Of a stretch of 33,337 bases of DNA, positions 30,534-33,337 are shown piece by piece. The notes below the pieces were generated by a model. The model was not told the origin of the DNA, did not search any database, and saw nothing but the letters and a program-made list of their open reading frames with translations. Origin of the DNA: Clostridia bacterium (GTDB lineage: Bacteria; Bacillota; Clostridia; Oscillospirales; Acutalibacteraceae); NCBI GenBank assembly GCA_900772705.1, contig CAAGRQ010000210.1, positions 1 through 33,337 of the forward strand, given 5' to 3'. Within the stretch, counting starts at the first letter, position 1; each line of letters opens with the position of its first letter. The position numbers and the translations under genes are program-made.

Positions 30534-31699
30534 ATTAATCCTATCTCCTCAAAATAATTTATTTCATCCTGTGCGCATTTAAGAGTTTCTCTGTCGGAGA
30601 GATTTTTGTTTGCGCTTTTTGTATATTCTTTTCTGTTTTTTAGGTTATATATTATTCTGTATATCCACCCGAGAGGCAGAAGATACGGCCGCCCCTCCAT
30701 AAATTTTATGTACGGAAGTTCTTTCATCTTGCTGTAAGAGGGAAAGGCGAGCGACAGCCGTGCGGCGAATGCGTTTTTCTTTCCTTCCTCGAGAGCTTTT
30801 CTGCGTACTATAACCGATGGGTCTCGATTTATGTTTCCGAACGCTCCGTTGTCGAGCAAAAATTTTTCCGTTTTGTCGGTGTCGCAGTTGTAATTTTTAC
30901 CTGCACCGAACCATTTGAAACAGACGGTGAAAATGTTTTTGCCGAACTCGTCCAATCCGAACTCAGACAGGATTTTGATTACTTCGTCGGTTTTTATCCT
31001 AAAGTGTTTGATTACCACTGCAAGGTCAAGTATCATCTTTATTCCTGCACCGTAGAACCAAAAATGGTGGGCGATATGCGTTATAAGGTATGCACAGTAG
31101 TAATTCGCCTCAAAATGACCTGCATAGCCGTCGAACTCTGCGTGGTTGACTGCATCGGAAAAATAGCCCTCTGCACTTTTACTGCCGACTTTGCCGTTGA
31201 CGAGCCTTGTGTGCATCTCAATGAGTACGCCGTTTTTAACATAATCATAGACGGCGCCGTTTGTATTTTTCGCCTCATATCCTGCACCGCACAGCAGAGA
31301 GAGAACCTTTTGTCTGTCCTCTTTTTTTATCAGAAGGTCTATGTCTCCCATAACTCTGAATTCGGGCACGGGATAATATTCCCTGATTTCGCTCCCCTTA
31401 AAGAAAATATGTTTTATTTCGTTTTCGCTCAGCAGGGAGTCAATTTCGTTTATTACCGCCTTTTGCTTATCGTAGCGCACAATGCAGTCGTAAAAGTCGT
31501 TTTCAAATGTTTTGTATGCGTGTGCGTTATTTTTCAACACGGCGTTGTTTCTCAGCATACTGTAGGTAATTGCCGAGAGATTGTGACTGCGAGCCTCGGC
31601 ATACAGAGCGTCGGCGTCAAAGTCGCAGTCGATATTGCAGTCCCTTTTGTTATAAAAACCGTCAAGGCATTGCAGTAAAATTTTTTGTTCTTTATTCAT
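30530..31699 (-). CDS. Nucleotidyltransferase-fold protein (NTP_transf_5-like)
   Basis: The 389-residue soluble protein has the pattern of the uncharacterised nucleotidyltransferase family PF14907. The core is FFKGSEIREYYPVPEFRVMG (99-118) followed by DIDLLI, with metal-ligand candidates Asp119 and Asp121. A possible third acid lies in VLIEMHTRL (Glu in about 153-161). The remainder is helical. Relatives often sit in surface-polysaccharide gene clusters, but their reaction is not established. The start shows no ribosome binding site; its ATG overlaps the preceding stop as TGATG, so it depends on coupling. It overlaps the GH27 gene by ATGA on the other side. Confidence 0.82.
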   Translation of the reverse strand: MNKEQKILLQCLDGFYNKRDCNIDCDFDADALYAEARSHNLSAITYSMLRNNAVLKNNAHAYKTFENDFYDCIVRYDKQKAVINEIDSLLSENEIKHIFFKGSEIREYYPVPEFRVMGDIDLLIKKEDRQKVLSLLCGAGYEAKNTNGAVYDYVKNGVLIEMHTRLVNGKVGSKSAEGYFSDAVNHAEFDGYAGHFEANYYCAYLITHIAHHFWFYGAGIKMILDLAVVIKHFRIKTDEVIKILSEFGLDEFGKNIFTVCFKWFGAGKNYNCDTDKTEKFLLDNGAFGNINRDPSVIVRRKALEEGKKNAFAARLSLAFPSYSKMKELPYIKFMEGRPYLLPLGWIYRIIYNLKNRKEYTKSANKNLSDRETLKCAQDEINYFEEIGLI

Positions 31700-32202
31700 C
31701 AGTACATAGCCACATTAAACACGGCTGAAGCAACGGAGATGATGAGTCCTGCGACGAAAACACCGATTGATATTACACCGAAACTCTTTTTTCTGTCGAG
31801 ATTGAGCAGAGAAGCAAGCAGTGAACCCGTCCACGCACCTGTTCCCGGCAGAGGAATCGCAACGAAAATCAGCAGTCCCCAAATGCCGTATTTGTCTATC
31901 TTATCACGCTTTTTGAGCGTTTTTTCTTCGAGCCATATTATCGGTTTTTTTATTCCGGGTATCTTTTTGAGCCATTCAAATATTTTGTTTATGAGTAAAA
32001 GAATGAACGGTATCGGCAGAATATTGCCGAAAAAACTGATTATAAATCCCACAAAAGGATTCATTTTAAGCAGGCTGATTGCCGTAAACATACCGAGTCG
32101 GCATTCGAGTACCGGCAGTAGCGATATGATGAAAACGACCAGCCAGTCGGGAATTCCGTGAGCACTCAGGAACTCTTGCAGGGTTCTGCATACTTCTTCC
32201 AT
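31699..32202 (-). CDS. Small multidrug-export-type membrane protein (Sm_multidrug_ex family)
   Basis: The 167-residue protein has about four hydrophobic helices and the hallmark IPLPGTGAWTGSLLASLL (about 115-132), which defines the family annotated as putative small multidrug export protein. LLPVLECRLGMFTA (28-41), with charged Glu and Arg inside a helix, is also typical. A drug-export role is unproven for most members. AGGAGA precedes the ATG. Just upstream are three perfect copies of a 9-base repeat. It appears to head a three-gene unit with the nucleotidyltransferase and GH27 genes, or to be read through from the Nudix gene 54 bases upstream. Confidence 0.85.
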   Translation of the reverse strand: MEEVCRTLQEFLSAHGIPDWLVVFIISLLPVLECRLGMFTAISLLKMNPFVGFIISFFGNILPIPFILLLINKIFEWLKKIPGIKKPIIWLEEKTLKKRDKIDKYGIWGLLIFVAIPLPGTGAWTGSLLASLLNLDRKKSFGVISIGVFVAGLIISVASAVFNVAMY

Positions 32203-32223
32203 AAAAAATCTCCTATCATATAA

Positions 32224-32250
32224 ATGGTATATATGGTATATATGGTATAT
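32224..32250. repeat. Three perfect tandem copies of a 9-base unit
   Basis: ATGGTATAT is repeated three times without a mismatch in the 54-base gap between the Nudix and export genes, directly ahead of the ribosome binding site of the export gene. The unit is AT-rich and reads ATATACCAT on the transcribed strand. Confidence 0.95.
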
Positions 32251-32256
32251 ATAATG

Positions 32257-32973
32257 TTATATTATATTATTACTGTCCAAGAATTTATATGCACTCTCCA
32301 AAATATTCTTATCATTTTCAAATTTCAAGAGGTTCATAGCTTTTTCGTAGGTCAGCCATATGTAGTCCTCAATTTCTTCTCTTTGAATGACTGTTGAGGT
32401 GTCGGATGTTGTGCCGGTAAAGATGGTAACCATCTTGTCCACCTTTTCTCTTATTTTATACCGTGACACACAGCTGAATCCGGGGATAATGTTAATATGC
32501 AGTCCCGTCTCCTCGAGCACTTCACGGTATGCGGTTTCTTCTTTCGTCTCTCCCGGTTCGATATGACCCTTTGGAAAGCCCCAGTGCGCCGAGCGTTTGT
32601 TTTTTATAAGGAGGTATCTGACTTCACCCTTAATGTCTCTGAACACGACAGCGCCGCAGCTGTTTTCGTAGAGACAGTCAAGTCTGTATGTGGGAAAGTC
32701 TTTTTCCACATTGATGTATTCCTTAATATCGTTAATTATGAAGCGGGTACTTTTCGGTGCAACAACCCATATATAACGATTATTTTTCCTGTCGCTTAAA
32801 ACGGCGATAACTCTGCCGTCAAAATTTTTAACAGGATGATGTATGCCCATAACAAAGGCAAATTGGTTCTCCTCGTTATATACTTCGCCGAAATTCAAAG
32901 GATAGGTGTAGCCCGCTTCATCTGTTGAGCCGATAGGGTTAACTATCCTGACTCTTACATATTTTCCGAGCAT
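32257..32973 (-). CDS. Two-domain protein: inorganic pyrophosphatase-like domain fused to a Nudix hydrolase
   Basis: The 238-residue protein has an N-terminal domain (1-100) with VRVRIVNPIGS (6-16), YPLNFGEVY (24-32) and IWVVAPKST (68-76). This pattern recalls small clostridial proteins annotated as inorganic pyrophosphatase. The DxDPxD catalytic signature of true family I pyrophosphatases is absent. Residues 104-238 form a Nudix domain of the diadenosine tetraphosphatase type: WGFPKGHIEPGE (131-142) and REVLEETG (150-157) complete the Nudix box. The ATG at 32973 follows GGTGGTGAAATA; a longer frame to 33039 is excluded because it would start upstream of the promoter found here. A house-cleaning role on nucleotide polyphosphates is likely; the job of the first domain is unknown. 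Confidence 0.88.
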   Translation of the reverse strand: MLGKYVRVRIVNPIGSTDEAGYTYPLNFGEVYNEENQFAFVMGIHHPVKNFDGRVIAVLSDRKNNRYIWVVAPKSTRFIINDIKEYINVEKDFPTYRLDCLYENSCGAVVFRDIKGEVRYLLIKNKRSAHWGFPKGHIEPGETKEETAYREVLEETGLHINIIPGFSCVSRYKIREKVDKMVTIFTGTTSDTSTVIQREEIEDYIWLTYEKAMNLLKFENDKNILESAYKFLDSNNII

Positions 32974-33010
32974 TATTTCACCACCGAGTATAAAGTATAT
33001 AGATAATGAT

Positions 33011-33039
33011 ATTATACAAAAAATCGGCACATTATACAA
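33011..33039 (-). promoter_or_regulatory. Promoter of the Nudix gene
   Basis: On the minus strand TTGTAT (33039-33034) and TATAAT (33016-33011) have a 17-base spacer. Transcription would begin near 33003, about 30 bases before the ATG at 32973. Confidence 0.6.
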
Positions 33040-33166
33040 TAGTAAATAATATTTTTTTCAGACTGTCGATAAAGCCCCTGAACCACGCCAAAATATAGAC
33101 TAATCATTTATGTTCTTATTTTATGTGAATGGAGTGATTATCATAATTATATTCGGAAGAATTGTA

Positions 33167-33216
33167 AAAGTGCTGCAAGCATCTAGCTTACAGCACTTTT
33201 GGCGTTTTTCGTTTTT
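33167..33216 (+). terminator. Hairpin terminator near the right end
   Basis: AAAAGTGCTG-c-AAGC pairs with GCTT-a-CAGCACTTTT around ATCTA, with one C-A mismatch, and is followed by GGCGTTTTTCGTTTTTT. The gap from 32974 to the end of the window contains no supported gene, so what it terminates is unclear. Confidence 0.7.
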
Positions 33217-33242
33217 TGCTCACAAGCATAAAGAAAGGACTT

Positions 33243-33337
33243 CCAAAAAATCATTTGATTTTTTGGAAAGAGGAAAAACATATGCAATATAGTTACAAAA
33301 CTTTGTTTTGTTCTATATGAAATATGTTTTGACGAGG
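33243..33337. repeat. 93-base direct terminal repeat, right copy
   Basis: 33245-33337 equals 1-93 exactly. Here the flanking CC adds to the inverted repeat, giving 12-base arms TCCAAAAAATCA/TGATTTTTTGGA around TT. This shows that the hairpin at the left end of the window is cut short. Confidence 0.95.

Noticed and set aside
33110..33292. 60-codon plus-strand frame near the right end
   Set aside because: It reads straight through the terminator hairpin and into the 93-base repeat, has no good ribosome binding site, and its N-terminal Ile run is an artefact of AT-rich DNA.
1..33337. Phage genome or plasmid with direct terminal repeats
   Set aside because: No structural, packaging, replication or partition gene is present; the genes are chromosomal housekeeping and metabolism.

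Overview
The window looks like chromosomal DNA of a gut-type, spore-forming, low-to-moderate GC member of the Clostridia (Ruminococcaceae/Oscillospirales-like). This is inferred from strong AGGAGG-type ribosome binding sites, TTGACA/TATAAT promoters with 17-base spacers, a SpoVT regulator with the canonical 178-residue length, the Asp23-FakA-RecG gene order, a B. subtilis-like cysteine desulfurase/ThiI pair without a rhodanese domain, and uronate and alpha-galactoside catabolism. No rRNA, tRNA, CRISPR array, phage structural gene or complete insertion sequence was seen.

Layout. 1-247: copy of a 93-base repeat that also ends the window, a gene remnant and a terminator. 248-4363: Mn-type cation efflux protein (-), acyl-CoA synthetase-like ligase (+), small ferredoxin-thioredoxin-reductase-like protein and TM2 protein (-). 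4490-8067: uronate operon uxaC-kdgK-eda, with a hairpin-rich repeat element inserted before eda. 8197-9696: gdhA. 9700-14792: a five-gene minus-strand operon (FlK-type thioesterase, HAD-Nudix fusion, cysteine desulfurase, thiI, degenerate sortase-like membrane protein) whose genes mostly join by TAATG stop/start overlaps. 14810-15110: second copy of the hairpin-rich repeat. 15211-16627: a small-protein/sigma-region-4-like pair behind a striking regulatory region, then an ECF transporter S component. 16740-18277: YczE-like membrane protein and spoVT (-). 18434-20517: putP and a short DtxR-type regulator. 20524-21583: an AT-rich two-gene module of unknown function behind a candidate operator. 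21677-28798: six-gene operon (ymdB-like, orphan peptide-binding lipoprotein, Asp23, fakA, recG, PHP phosphoesterase). 28806-33039: minus-strand genes for a membrane-anchored GH27 alpha-galactosidase with an inserted domain, a nucleotidyltransferase-like protein, a small export protein and a two-domain Nudix hydrolase.

How the genes work together. UxaC, KdgK and Eda cover isomerisation and the lower KDG/KDPG steps of glucuronate/galacturonate breakdown; the oxidoreductase and dehydratase steps are not in the window. The cysteine desulfurase supplies sulfur to ThiI for 4-thiouridine in tRNA. FakA phosphorylates fatty acids together with a FakB protein that is not encoded here. GdhA assimilates ammonium.

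The most unusual items are the sortase-like protein that has lost its catalytic Cys and Arg, two different Nudix fusions, the paired hairpin repeats whose inner stems differ in sequence but keep pairing, the phased repeats and palindrome ahead of the split-sigma-like pair, and the two-gene accessory module. The identical 93-base ends mean the window was cut at, or circularised through, a repeat.
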